DNA from: Girardinichthys multiradiatus
Lineage: Eukaryota; Chordata; Actinopteri; Cyprinodontiformes; Goodeidae
DNA length: 64,000 nt
Reading direction: 5' to 3'
Assembly: GCF_021462225.1 (NCBI RefSeq)
Contig: NC_061797.1
Coordinates: forward strand, 40,202,147-40,266,146
Position numbers and translations under genes: made by a program. Shown here in pieces: positions 1-12,679 of this stretch. The notes under the pieces were generated by a model, which worked only from the letters and a program-made list of their open reading frames with translations, did not search any database and had not been told where the DNA came from. How positions within the stretch are numbered: position 1 is the first letter of the stretch; the number at the start of each line of letters is the position of its first letter.

Positions 1-35
1 AGGTGAGGGGAGATGTTGTTTTGTGATAATTAGGA

Positions 36-330
36 GTAGGCATGGGCCAATATGAGAGTTCCATGTTTTGATAATCTTGAGTGGAACTACTACAGTTTTA
101 CTGTATCATGGATGTTACACAAAAAGTTTAATAAAAATCATATAACATAGTTCAATTTCTCTAACTTTAAACAGAAAAGCAACCATTATTCATTCTGCTA
201 CTCAAAGTCATACATGTTGTCACAGTTATAATAATGTTATCTATACCATAAATGTATTGTTATTTTGATTCTGATTGGTAGACCAAAACAAAACATATAA
301 TGAAATATACTCTCCTTATTGAACAGAATG
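36..330. mobile_element. hAT-like non-autonomous fragment (first copy)
   Basis: The segment starts gcatgggccaatatgagag and continues with a cagaaaagcaac word. It resembles the sequence at 59173 (gcatggccggtatgagag, cagaaaagcaac), so the two are old copies of one dispersed family. No transposase coding is visible. The family name is uncertain and the right boundary is not defined. Confidence 0.4.
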
Positions 331-1129
331 TCATGGAGTAAATGTAAGGCAAGAGTAAAATGTAGTAGCTGATTTTCAGCCTGCTGACCTGCAGTGCATC
401 TTTTCTCTAACAACATCTCATTGGGACAGTAATGTGTATACTTTGATACCGGTAATCAGCAATGCCTAATCACGATTAGAATAATGCTGTTCTGGACTGT
501 TGCACTTATACTCTTGCCTCTTATTGTTTGCATGTTTGTTTTCCTCTTGTCCTCCAACTTGGTGACTCTCTGCTGAGGCACATGTGTTTGGATTATGTTA
601 GACAGCAGTAAAACTATGTAAGACGTGGTTCCTCCTGTTTATGAAAGCAGTCATGGCGGCCAGATGAGGGCTCAGAGAAGGAACTCATTCCGGCTGGCCC
701 TCCAGGCAGTCGGCCGGCACAGACCTAATGGCTTAGGTTCCTTTTTTCATAAGATAAATAAAAGATTGCGCAAGTGCCAATGTAATGGCAAAATTACTTT
801 ATCAATGTAAAGCAGCCAAAATAGAAGTGCATTCACTTTTAACCAGGTTTTATTGTATCTGTTGTTCTTTAATAGGACAGTGAGGGGAACTTTAGATATT
901 ATCTGGCTTTCTTAAATATTAAATCTGTCTTTCAGGTTCTGCGCAGGGTTGGAGATTCATTTTAATGGGTGCTTGTTCATTTAAAGAAAACCACGCCTCA
1001 GATGATTAATGCCATACAATTACACAGTCTAGTTACATACCCTCTTATGTGCAATTCCACATTACCACACACTTAAATGTTTTTTAAGTAGAATTTTAGG
1101 ACATTAATATGCTTTGATTTAAACCATTC

Positions 1130-1460
1130 TATTGTATCTATGGCTGTACGTTAATTTTGCTTTCAGCTAGATTAAACTCTTCCCCAGTCTTTCGCAGTGT
1201 GTTTGGCACTATTTGTCTTCCTATTGAGCCTAACCAGCTGACTTGACTCGGCTAAAGAAAGCATCCCCTCAACATGATGCTACCACTGTCATGCTTCACT
1301 GTGGGCATGGTGTATTCAGGAGAATGTATGTTGTTAGCTTTACTCCTCACAGACCATTTTGCATGTAAGCTTACAAGTTACATTTTGGTCACATTTGACC
1401 AGATCACCTTCTGCCACACATTTGCTGTTGGGCTGCTTGTTGGAAACTCTAGATAGGACT
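1130..1460 (-). mobile_element. degenerate Tc1-like transposase remnant
   Basis: Read on the minus strand, the stretch around 1272-1310 gives PTVKHDSGSIML, the conserved Tc1 transposase block (family pattern PTVKHGGGSxMxW). Neighbouring words (catgatgctaccactgtcat, gaccagatcaccttctgcca) match the same dispersed fish Tc1 family found elsewhere in this window. No terminal repeats or open frame survive. Confidence 0.6.
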
Positions 1461-1781
1461 TCACACTGATTTATATTTGTCTATCATATAAACATAATAC
1501 ACTACAAAATAATAATAGTACACTAATGTTTTTGATGAACGTTTGCATGGCAATGTACAACAAGCAAATATCTGAGTGAGTTCTGATAATCATTGCTAAG
1601 AGGTTTGTAGTACCCAGTTGCCGCTAATCCACTGCAGACATGTAGAGTCCTCAGTAATAATCTTACAGAAGCCCTTTTTTTTGGAAGGTTTTGGAACCAA
1701 GCAATTTGGAATCCATCTTTTCATCAAATGTTTAATGTCTTTTGCTTCTTTGCTTAGTTTTTTGTTAAATCAATGAACATA

Positions 1782-3406
1782 CAGTACAGACCAAAAGTTT
1801 GGACACACCTTCTCATTCAAAGAGTTTTCTTTATTTTCATGACTATGAATATTGTAACTTCACACTGAAGGCATCAAAACCATGAATTAACACATGTGCA
1901 ATTATATACTGAACAAAAAAGTGTGAAACAACTGAAAATATGTCTTATATTCTAGGTTCTTCAAAGTAGCCACCTTTTGCTTTGATTACTGCTCCGCACA
2001 CTCTTGGCATTCTGTTGATGAGCTTCAAGAGGTAGTCACCTGAAATGGTTTTCCAACAGTCTTGAAGGAGTTCCCAGAGATTCTTAGCACTTGTTGGCCC
2101 TTTTGCCTTCACTCTGCGATCCAGCTCACCCCAAACCATCTCGATTGGGTTCAGGTCCGGTGACTGTGGAGGCCAGGTCATCTGGCGTAGCAACCCATCA
2201 CTCTCCTTCTTGGTCAAATAGCGCTTACACAGCCTGTAGGTGTGTTTGGGGTCATTGTCCTGTTGAAAAATAAATGATGGTCCAACTAAACGCAAACCGG
2301 ATGGAATAGCATGCCGCTGCAAGATGCTGTGGTAGCCATGCTGGTTCAGTATGCCTTCAATTTTGAATAAATCCCCAACAGTGTCACCAGCAAAGCACCC
2401 CCACACCATCATACCTCCTCCTCCATGCTTCACGGTGGGAACCAGGCATGTAGAGTCCATCTGTTCACCTCTTCTGCGCTGCACAAAGACACGGTGGTTG
2501 GAACCAAAGATCTCAAACTTGAACTCATCAGATCAAAGCACAGATTTCCACTGGTCTAATGTCCATTCCTTGTGTTCTTTAGCCCAAACAAGTCTCTTCT
2601 GCTTGTTGCCTGTCATCAGCAGTGGTTTCCTAGCAGCTATTTTACCAAGAAGGCCTGATTCACACAGTCTCCTCTTAACAGTTGTTCTACAGATGTGTCT
2701 GCTGCTAGAACTCTGTGTGGCATTGACCTGTTCTCTAATCTGAGCTGCTGTTAACCTGCGATTTCTGAGGCTGGTGACTCGGATGAACTTATCGTCCGCA
2801 GCAAAGGCGGCACTTGGTCTTCCTTTCCTGGGGCGCTCCTCATGTGAGCCAGTTTCTTTGTAGCGCTTGATGGTTTTTGCGACTGCACTTGGGGACACTT
2901 TCAAAGTTTTCCCAATTGTTCGGACTGACTGAGCTTCATTTCTTAAAGTAATGATGGCCACTTGTTTTTCTTTATTTAGCTGCTTTTTTCTTGCCATAAT
3001 ACAAATTCTAACAGTCTATTCAGTAGGACTACCAGCTGTGTACTGTATCCACCTCCTGCACAACACAACTGATGGTCCCAACCCCATTTATAAGGATTGA
3101 AATCCCACTTATTAAACCTGACAAGGCACACCTGTGAAGTGAAAACCATGTCAGGTGACTACCTCTTGAAGCTCATCAACAGAATGCCAAGAGTGTGCGT
3201 AGCAGTAATCAAAGCAAAAGGTGGCTACTTTGAAGAAACTAGAATATAAGACATATTTGCAGTTGTTTCAGACTTTTTTGTTCAGTATATAATTCCACAT
3301 GTGTTAATTCATAGTTTTGATGCCTTCAGTGTGAAGCTACAATATTCATAGTCATGAAAATAAAGACAACTCTTTGAAGGTGTGTCCAAACTTTTGGTCT
3401 GTACTG
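1782..3406 (-). mobile_element. DD38E Tc1-like transposon (Intruder type), nearly complete
   Basis: This 1,625 bp element is bounded by a TA dinucleotide on each side (1780-1781 and 3407-3408). Its ends read cagtacagaccaaaagtttg and the reverse complement. The terminal inverted repeats are long, about 270 bp (1782-2054 and about 3138-3406). They run past the usual TIR into the 3' coding end of the transposase, so the right repeat carries a copy of the codons for LLKLINRMPRVC. The right repeat lacks about 6 bp present in the left one (near the tctcattcaaag segment). The transposase lies between them on the minus strand. The good preservation suggests fairly recent insertion. Confidence 0.9.
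1945..2997 (-). pseudogene. Tc1-like DD38E transposase with one premature stop
   Basis: The frame starts at MARKKQLNKEKQ and runs 350 codons, interrupted only by TGA at 2533-2535. That is codon 155, where relatives carry Trp in the motif VLWSDE. The N-terminal ~110 residues look like the paired-type helix-turn-helix DNA-binding region, with a GRPS hook near residue 60. The catalytic residues are Asp157 (SDEFKF), Asp247 (FQQDNDPKHT) and Glu286 (SPDLNPIE). I count 38 residues between the second Asp and the Glu, which is the DD38E spacing rather than Tc1's DD34E. The C-terminal codons overlap the left terminal repeat. The single nonsense codon should abolish the full-length product. The enzyme would cut and paste the element at TA sites. 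Confidence 0.88.
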
Positions 3407-6400
3407 TATGTGAAATGTTAACTATTGTTGCTCGACTGAGTAAATATATACTTGGTATAGCACAACAAATTTTCTTGGGTTTTGTCTAGAGCTGCACAAT
3501 TTCTCAAATTATCACGATTTCTATTTCGCAACCATAAAGGGCTGCTTGGATGCAATATTGAGTAGGTTATAATATTTCAGGTTCCAGGTATTAAAATTCT
3601 TTGAGTTGTGGGCATAAAAGCCTGATTAGATCTTAGTGACCAAGATGTTAAAGCTTAGGGAACATAGTGGGGACATCATCATGAGGTGAAGGAAAGAGAA
3701 GAGTGAGAAAGTGTGGGTGATTGCAATTATTATTTTCATCGCTATATTCAGAAATATTACAATTTTATGTTGGTCAAATGATGTGCAGCCATACTTTTGA
3801 CAAGTCAGACCTAAAAGTAATATTTCCTTTGCATTAGCACAGCAGCCCCTACTTCACCCTAACCAGCGTAACGATTCCATTTGGCTTGTAAATGACTTTA
3901 AAACATTTCATTGTGCTCTATCAGTATTGTCATCACATGATGAGTTTCCACTTATGCCTCGGCAAGTGAGAAAACAGCTCTGACCCTTAACCCGATGTTC
4001 TTTGATGCAACCTCCCCATATCAATGTTCTTTGAAGCAAACTCGCCATTTGTACAGTGATGACAAGTAGGAAGTGTTGGGTCGAAACAGAAAGTGTATGT
4101 GTGTATGTGTGTGAGCAGCCGCCTAAGTAATGATCACACAGGGTCACCAGATGTTGTGAGGTCCTGCGCTCGGCCCGGCCCATTGCTTAGATCAGCCTCA
4201 TTGGTTTGCTCTAGTTGCGGTACCTTGCGCAAGCTGTTTAGGGTATTTAATTTCTAAACACTCATTAAAATGGTTTGTGTTTCCCTTGGTGGGCCTGTTA
4301 AATTAACAGCTACTGAGGTAAAAGCTGATTATGTAGCCACACATCCGGACATGGTTAATCAATTCTCCCCTACAAAATGTTAGCTGATGAATTAGTGTAA
4401 AGCAAACGATTTATGGCAACTAATGCCAATGTCCTGTCATGTCAGGGGTGATGTTTTAGCAAGTGGGGGGTGTCAGATTTAGCACATTCAGCAGCTTCAC
4501 GCTCTACCAGCCATCTTTTCTCCCTCTAAACCTAAGCTACATGCTGCTTGCTCTATTAATGGGCCAGTAATGGTGAAATAGTGTTAGGTACTGACATAAA
4601 ACCTGGGTATGTGTACCTGAGGTTGAGTAGCACATAATCTCCTATGGCGCTAGATTTACACCTAGGCTTTGTATTGAATGGTGATGGTGGAACACTTGGC
4701 ATGGGGCTCTCAAAGCTTCATCAGACCCCCGCTGGTTGGACTGTATTAAAGCTGGTGCTTAGAAAAATACGGCTGTGGCAGATAATGATACTATTACACT
4801 AATGGAGTTGGCAAATGAAGGAGAACCCAGATGCCCTGCTTTATTACCAGAGGGGGTCATTTCCTCACTGCATTCCTAATGACCTGAGCACACAGTATTG
4901 ATCAGGCTATCATGCTGCTAATCCTCTACAGAATTACTTATCGCTGCCTAGGTGTCGATCCGCCACATGCCCTGTGCTCGCCTAGTCGCTGGGCGGCTGC
5001 TATTCGTCCAGTGGGGACCCACCGGGCCACTCACCCAGTCATGATTTAGGACCAAGCAGGGATGGCGTCTGGGAGGTCCTCAACTATAAGCTGGTTCCTG
5101 GTGTAAAAACGAAGGGAGGCAAATGAAACTAACAGCTTTCATTTAATTAAGGAGCCGGCAGTGATGTAGTTCCCTTCTCTTTATGGCCTTGCTGGCCACT
5201 GTGGAGCAGAAGAAGCTGTGTAGTTGGGTGTTGATTTTCTGTGTTGTACTGTAAATAAGAACAGTCAGCTGTTTTGCCATTATCAGCAGCAGAAGGTGAT
5301 GACCACTAAGGTTAATTTGATGTCCAAATGCTTCTCTGTGCTTTGTTTCTCTGGATACAATTACTTTCCTGTTCATTGTTTGGTTACACCATAAAACAGA
5401 GAAAAACATTTTGTAAATTATTTATGGTATGCATCATTTTAACATGACCAAAGATAGTATGCTCTGAGATGGTCAGTAGTATAAATTAATTAAGGGTCAG
5501 AACCTTTTGCCCAGGGATTGTGACTTGCCATATTATTGGGCCCTTTACTGGGCCTCTGTGTGCATTATCATCCCCAGGACCCTGGAAATGTGGCATCCCT
5601 GCCCATACACACCCGTTTATTCACCTCTGGCCTTGGCTAATCAAAGAGTTTACCTTAAGGGGTGCATTTGCACTGTTAGTTAGCATTAGTCCTGTAGCTA
5701 TAAAGAAGTATTTATATATTTCCATCTGAAACAACCTGTCTTAGCTAGGGAAACGAGCTATTGATCCAGATATTTAGTCATTTCTTTCTGTGTGCGCCAT
5801 CAATATTGTACAAACATCCATCCATGCGTCCATGTGAGAGTTGACCTCGGCCCTGGCCTCCATTTTTGCTCCCATTGGAGCTCAATGATATACTATTATG
5901 AAAAGTAAAATCAATGAATGAATATGAAATTTTGGTGTGTAATATAGTGCTGGCCCTAGGCCCCAGGTCTTTCTATTGATCGCCCATCTGAGCGTTAGAG
6001 GGGGCTGATTAGTGTGCTGCTGAGCTTTTCATCTACATGTCTTTACCTTGTCTTGGCTGTTTGATCTGTGCTCATATATCTGGATTGACATTTTTACACA
6101 TCAGTTTGGGTACTCAAACCATTCAGACATTAAAATTCCTGAAAGCTCTACAAAACCTGTGATACCATTAAGTTAACAGAGCAAGAGATGCAATGACACT
6201 AAAATGTATGGATAGTATTCAGTGTTTTAAATGTGGTAAAATTGTAAACTCTAAATGTGTCATTCGAGGTGGAAAGAGTCTATTCCATAGCAAACTAAAA
6301 TTTATTGGAAGGCAAGGGCTGTAAATGATTATATCTTTAAAATATTACAGAGAAATAAACTGATAAAGTTATGAGTGACATATTAAATGAAAACATAGAT

Positions 6401-6927
6401 TATCTTGGTACAGCTGAACCTTCAAGGGAATTGGACACGTAAATATATGAAATATCTGAATTTAAGGTTAGGATGTTTTATTTAGATATCTCGCTATCAG
6501 AAATAAAGAGAATGGTCTTACGTGGATTGTTCCACATTGCACAGAAATAGTTTTTTGTACAGAGATTTACAAAACATACTTTAGATTCAATTAAAAAAAA
6601 ATGCTAAAATAACATTTCAGTGTTTTTGTGTTTAGTTTGGACCAGAATTGATAGAAACATGCGTAAAAACACAAAGGACTTTGATTGAGCTGTTTAGTTG
6701 CTGTTTCTTTTTGTAGTCCTTAGGGCTTTGTTTATTTTGGTAACCTGTTTCCTTTTATCACCTTTTGGGTGTGCATTGAATGTTTTTAAATTTTCTTGTT
6801 CTGTGTGTTGATCTGTTCAGCCATTTAGTCCTATTAGACTCACTAGATGCCTCTGTCCTCAGCTGATTTCATCCAATGATCAGTCACACCTGGTCCATAT
6901 CCCAGTAATCAGCCTTCCCCCAGTATA

Positions 6928-7470
6928 CAGTTAGGACCAAAATTATCCATAACCCAGCAGATTTAGCTTTAGGTAATCTTTTAACTTTACAAGCGTTTCT
7001 TCTCACAGGAAATATATTATTGTTTTTGAATGGCCCAGCCAGAGTCCAAACCTGAATAGAGAATCAGTGGATGGGATTAAAGATTAGGGTAATGGCAGGG
7101 AGGCCTTCCAACCTCAGTGACTTGGAACTCATCACCAAATATACATTGTCATAAAACCAGTGGAAACATGCAAAAATCTAGTCAGACATTTTATTATCTG
7201 GCTGCTGTAATGCCACTATATTTTTTTTATCGATTATGGAGAAAGGTATTAATAATTTGCCAAATGTCAGTTTTTAATGAAATAATAAACAATATTTTTC
7301 TGAATATACAATGCTTTTCCCAAGTTTTGTTGCCTTTTGAGAGATACCTCTATCATTTCTTATCAGACACAAACCTCTTGCTTAAATAAAAATTATATTA
7401 TATAATTATATATATTATATAATGTTAAATCTATATTTGCCAGGGGTATAAATAACTATGGGCTTAACTG
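6928..7470 (+). mobile_element. internally deleted Tc1-like element
   Basis: This 543 bp element has TA flanks (6926-6927 and 7471-7472). Its ends read cagttaggaccaaaattat and, at the far end, ggggtataaataactatggg...taactg, which are imperfect inverted repeats. Inside, ggcccagccagagtccaaac translates as a worn WPSQSPDLNP-type motif, and RPSNLSDLE follows. The 5' half of the transposase is gone. A fragment with the same end lies at 53869. Confidence 0.7.
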
Positions 7471-8134
7471 TATTTTCTTCCTGTTTCCTGACATTCTTTG
7501 TAAGTCCCTTCCATAACAATCACCTCATGCTTCTAGTCCTTGGACTTGCTCAGTTTTGGTTTTTGTCTCTGCTTAAGACTTTGAGCAAGTTTTTTTGCAT
7601 TAAGTCCACTTCATGTCTGCCAGCCTACCTGCCTTTGGGTCCAATAACACTTCACATTTGACATTGGTTTTCCCGAATTTGCAGTTAGATCCCATTTTGT
7701 CTCATCTTGTTCCCCTTAACTGAAAATGGTCACAAGTACCAATGACCATTTTCCTGTTGTTTTCAAACTGCCTTAATGAATAGGAATCAGGACTGAACTA
7801 TTGGAACATGTCTTCTTGGTCTAAAGATTAACGCTGTCTTTTACAGTATGTGGATTAGTTGAGTCGGTGGGCATCCCTAATCTTGAAATGGTTGGGTCCT
7901 ACCATGCATAAAGATGTTTTTTGTCTTGTTCCTCAAGTCTAAACATTGGAATCTCAGACATCCTAGCATTGCCATATCCTGAAGACATAGACTTCACTGA
8001 GCAGAATAATGTGGGTGACTATATTGCTAAAATTATTTAAGGGTGTTTTAGGGAAAACAGCAAGCTTTAGGTGTTAACTGGGCAAAAATTGAGCCTTCAT
8101 ATCCATGTCAGTCACCTGCAGCATCTGTTACAAT

Positions 8135-8525
8135 TTAAGACGCACCAATTAATTGGCCAGAGATCAAAATTGGCCAATTTTCCCTTGATCAGCTCTCATC
8201 GGTGATTGGCAGTCAAATACTGAAAAATTTTATTTTTTTGTATTATACATTTAATGCATTAAAACTAAGAACTCTCAATAATAAATCTGTAAATGTATCA
8301 AACCACACCATTTACTTTAATGCACTTTTTTAAGTTTAACCAAAATTAGGCAATGCTAGGAACATATGCTGTGATGCATAAATAAGGTCAATCTTGTAAT
8401 TCCTAATTTTTTATTAGTTTCAAAACTACTACATATATCAAAGAATCTGTAGTACATTTTCCTCTCTTTTATGTGTCGTAGCAAAAATGAATCGGAATCG
8501 GTGAGAACCTTATTAGTGGATCTCT
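8135..8525. mobile_element. possible hAT-like non-autonomous element
   Basis: The segment runs from gcaccaattaattggcc to gaatcggaatcggtgagaac. Such near-palindromic attggcc and aatcgg ends are typical of fish hAT-derived repeats. No coding remains and the boundaries are approximate. Confidence 0.35.
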
Positions 8526-10504
8526 AGTTAAAACTCTGAATAATGCATGCCTCTTATTGCTATTGAACTTCATGAGTCTGCCTGGTGCCAGATTATACCT
8601 GACATTCAGAAGTCAATTATGGTTTGTGCCTCAACCAGTCAAGGCTGTTGTTTTAACTAAAGGTGGACGTAGCCAATATTGTGTGGCTAATCATAATGCA
8701 ACAACTGATCTGTATATGACTTGACAACTTGAATTTGTGTTAAAATGTTAATTTCTGTAAAAACACTGCTATAGATTGTGCTTGATGGAATAAGGACACA
8801 ATAAAACACTTATATAATCATAGCATTTGACACCCAAAATATTCCACCGTATAAGAAAGAATCATTATTGTATTTGTTGAATGGTGGGTCTGATCCAGAT
8901 CTACAGTATATTAACTGTGTTTACATTTCCCAATGATGATCACAATGGATGAGAGAAAACCCGGTAATAGCCCTCCTCTTTGTGAGATGAGACCTGGATA
9001 GGCATATCAAAGAGGTCAGCAAAGCACTACATCTATCAAATCTCAAGACATTCATTGTTCAGTGATAAACAAGAGAGCGGAACAGTATATAAAAATTGTC
9101 AATCTGGGTGAGAAATGTTTTTATTTATTTCTTTGAGCAGATGACAAAAAAATTATTGTAATGATCTCATCTAATCGAAAACAATGGAAGCCAGTTAGCA
9201 TGAGCCTTAGGCTGCATCTGCTTGAACATCCATTGCTGATTAACAAAGTGAGAGCCGCACAATAATGACCAGATTGTGTGTATGTTAAAACTCTAAAAAA
9301 GACAGAGGGTGAACTTTATTTCATGGGTTCTGGAAAGGAAGCTCCAACTCCGAATTCATGAAGAGCAGTGTAATTTTAGTCCTGGCAGTGAAACACTGAA
9401 CCAAACCAGTGGTTTGCTCAGTTGAAGGGTTGGTAACCATTTCATGGGAGTTTATCAGGCATTCTTCTTGTGTTGTCTTGTGGAGCATCCTGTGTCCCTT
9501 AGAATGAGCTGGAGAGTGTTGCTGAAGAGAGTGATGTCTGGGTTTCCCTTTTTTACCTGTTACCCCAGTTAGTAGATTTCCGGTAAGAGGAAGACTCTGG
9601 GTGGATGTTGTTCTTCATCTACAGTGTGAAGTTTAAGTACATAGATGAAGAGAGGAAGAAGAACAAGCAAAAGAAATAAGGATTTATAATTTTCTCTTAC
9701 GTAAGGAAAAATGAAGTGGAGGGGTGGAGGAAATATATTTACCAATAATTTTCTTTGCTATTGTATCTGTTGGCATTTTTTGGAAGCTTTACCACAGATT
9801 GATCAAACTGCCTCTGAGAGCTTAGGTGTCTGACAGCTCCTAACAAGCACTTTGTGTTGGTGCTGAGACAATACACACAGATGCCAACGTATTTGCAAAC
9901 AAGGCAGTAATATAGATCTTGTAAACTGTCCAGTTCAGCTGTTAGGTTCCATGAGGTGACTTCCAATGTGACCTATTCAAGTAGGGTTCATTTGTCATGT
10001 ATGTGTCCTGCCACACAAGAGACATATAATAATCAGTTCAATCAATAGATGGTGGTTGCTCATTGAACTAGTACTGAATAAACATGGAAATGACCTGCTC
10101 ACCTTATACACAGTGGCTAAATCCTCTTGGGGGTTAATTAGCCACTCAAGACTGCGATTCAATGGAAGTCCATTTTAACAAAATGCCAGTATTGCTCATA
10201 AAAGGATTTCTCTTGAAGAGCTTTCTCATTGCTGTTTGTTTGTAAAACATGTTTCCCTTTGTAATGACTCACCTTTCTAATAAAGTAAAAATGCCTGCTG
10301 TTATCATCTGGTTTCAATGTGGAGTCTTCAACCCTTCATTCACAAAAGCTGCAGGGTGCCAGGTTCACAAGGCATTGTAAATCCAACTTGTTAATTTGTA
10401 CATCATAAGTTTTTTTTTTCCACAAATGTGAGCTGTGAAAGTGAGTTCAATGTTCTGCCCTACGTGTTTCTTTTTGCCAGTGATAGAGTTTGGCATTGCT
10501 ATCA

Positions 10505-11290
10505 CAGTGCCTTGCGTACATATTCATATCCCTTGAACTTTTTCATATTGTTTCCTATTACAAAAAAAAAGCTATGAGTAACGTATTAAAAAAGCTTCAA
10601 TGTATTTTTATGGTTTTCTGTAATATATCAAAAGAAAGTTGTGCATAATGGCGAAATGGAATGAAGAGGATACATGATTTTCAAATTTTTTTCAAATTAA
10701 GTGAAACGTGTGGCAAGTAAAGTAGCTATTTATATTGAGCACACTTTACCCTGATACCCCTAAATAAAATCATGTGCAACCAATTGAATCACAGAAACAG
10801 TAAATAATGTTCCTCTGTTTTTGTTTTAATCTCAGTAAAAATAGAACTGTTCTGTGAAGGTCTCCGAGGTTTGTTAGAGACCATTTGTTAACTAATATAG
10901 GTTAGGGTGTAGCTTTAAATCAGTGAAGTTCAGGAGGGAGAATCTGTTGACAAGACAACTATTAGTTCTGCACTCCATAAATCTGGCCTTTAAAAAAGAG
11001 TGGCAAGAAAAACTCAATAAGATGTCTTATTGCACATAACCTTGAACACACTTCCCCACCATAAAACATGGTGGTAGCGGCATCATACTCATCATTTTGT
11101 CAGTAAGGATAAGCCTGTTGGTCAGAGTTGATGGAAATACTTTTCAGACTATTAAACCATATATCCATTTCTTTTCTTCACTATTTTGTGTTGGTCTATA
11201 TATAAAATCCCTACAAAATACATAGTTTGTGTGTGAAATCTCACAAAATGTAAATTATGTTTAAGGGTGTGAGTACTTGTCCAAGGCACT
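10505..11290. mobile_element. internally deleted Tc1-like element
   Basis: The left end, cagtgccttgcgtacatatt, and the right end, gtgagtacttgtccaaggca, form imperfect terminal inverted repeats of the Tc1 family whose ends read like cagtgccttg...ttcaaggcactg. A degraded accataaaacatggtggtag block is the transposase GGG region. The family recurs at 22060, 31185, 33115, 34618, 41185, 47630, 49605, 52790 and 60925. Confidence 0.65.
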
Positions 11291-12679
11291 TTATGTCTGC
11301 CTCTTGGTTACTGACTTCCATTAACAAAATGTTTATTTTCTAATTCTGAAATTAAACATTCAGAAATAAAATTGTTTGAGGTTCTAAGAAACTTCTAGTT
11401 TTGTTGTTTGGTGATGCTGGACTTTTTGGACCTTTGTGTATTGCTCATTTCAGAATCAACTTTGAAGCAAGTCTTTGAGAGGTGTCTGCTCACTTCAGGT
11501 GGTCTGTTCATGTCTCAGTGATTTCTTCTTGGAGCCCCCCATGTGTTTTTCTTCATCAGTCTAAGTTTTTCTTGCATATGCGAAAGAGCCAACGACAGTT
11601 TGACTGGCATACTGTCAGACAGGTGATGCCTATCCAGTGCTGGAGCATCGGCCCTTTCCTGAGAGCTTGTATGCGCAAGAGTGTGTATAAAAAGCAGGGG
11701 TATTGTCAGGACGTGACCGGCACACTTTGCATGTTCTGCTCGAGACAGGTGCTCCTGGGTGAGCACTGGTGCATGACAGTTGCCTTTCATTGCTGTCTTC
11801 TCTACACTTAACCCCTGACCAGCTCTCCTTTCTTCCTCTGGTTCGTCATCTTCTTTGCCTTCTTCCTCTCTGCCATTTTTCTCCACGTCTGACCTCTTAT
11901 CCTGATGCTTTCCTCTGCCGTCCTAAGTGATGGACTGGGAAAGCTAGGATGCAGCTCGCATTTTGTATGTGCTGGTGAGGAGGTAAAGCAGGCTTGTCAC
12001 AAACCTAACGCTGTCAGGCCTCGGAAAATTCAGCCGTCCAGACCAAACTGCACAAACACACTCGTTTCCACCCGCCTTTACACCCACACTTTTTGTTCAG
12101 CAGTCCGTAATTCCATCCACAGGCACCGTCGAGCACTTGATCAAACGTGCATAAAGAAAGGAGCCCTTGGCTGATTCCCATCCCCTCTCTTCCTATCCTA
12201 ATGTAGGCAGATTTTTCCCGTCTTTTGTCTGTTTCTTCAGCACTGTTTATTCAGATGAGCCTGTCTGGAGGGCAGCAGGTCACATCCACTTGCCTGGCTA
12301 AGATGATCCTGAATTGAGGGCTGTCTCCTGTGAGATGAAGAGAGAAAAAACACAAGCAGGGGTTAGGCAGGGCTGCAGAGCAGTCATGTCAGGTCTGTTT
12401 TTGGACTGTTTAGCTATGTGTGCGTGTGTGTGTGTGGATGCAATGGCAGGGGTATGGGTTAGAGAGTTTGAGGGTTCACTTGTCAACCCTTGTGTCATGC
12501 TTGCCCTGGCCCTGCTATGTAGAGGGCATCCACTGTCATTTGTTGCAGGACTGTTTGAAGTGGAGTGAGCCACAGAAGCATAAAAAGTAGTCAGCAGTCT
12601 GTAAGCTCCCAGGTCCCATGATGTACCACATAGTCATTTAAAAGTGCAAATATCTGCTAGAAAAAGTCCCCCTTAAAGT

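Noticed and set aside
1945..2997. Host gene derived from the transposase (domestication)
   Set aside because: Terminal repeats and TA flanks are intact and the frame has a nonsense codon, so it is a decaying transposon.
11515..11886. A 123-codon minus-strand frame in intron 1
   Set aside because: Low-complexity Glu/Arg start caused by a pyrimidine-rich stretch, with an opposing open frame; no similarity to a known protein.
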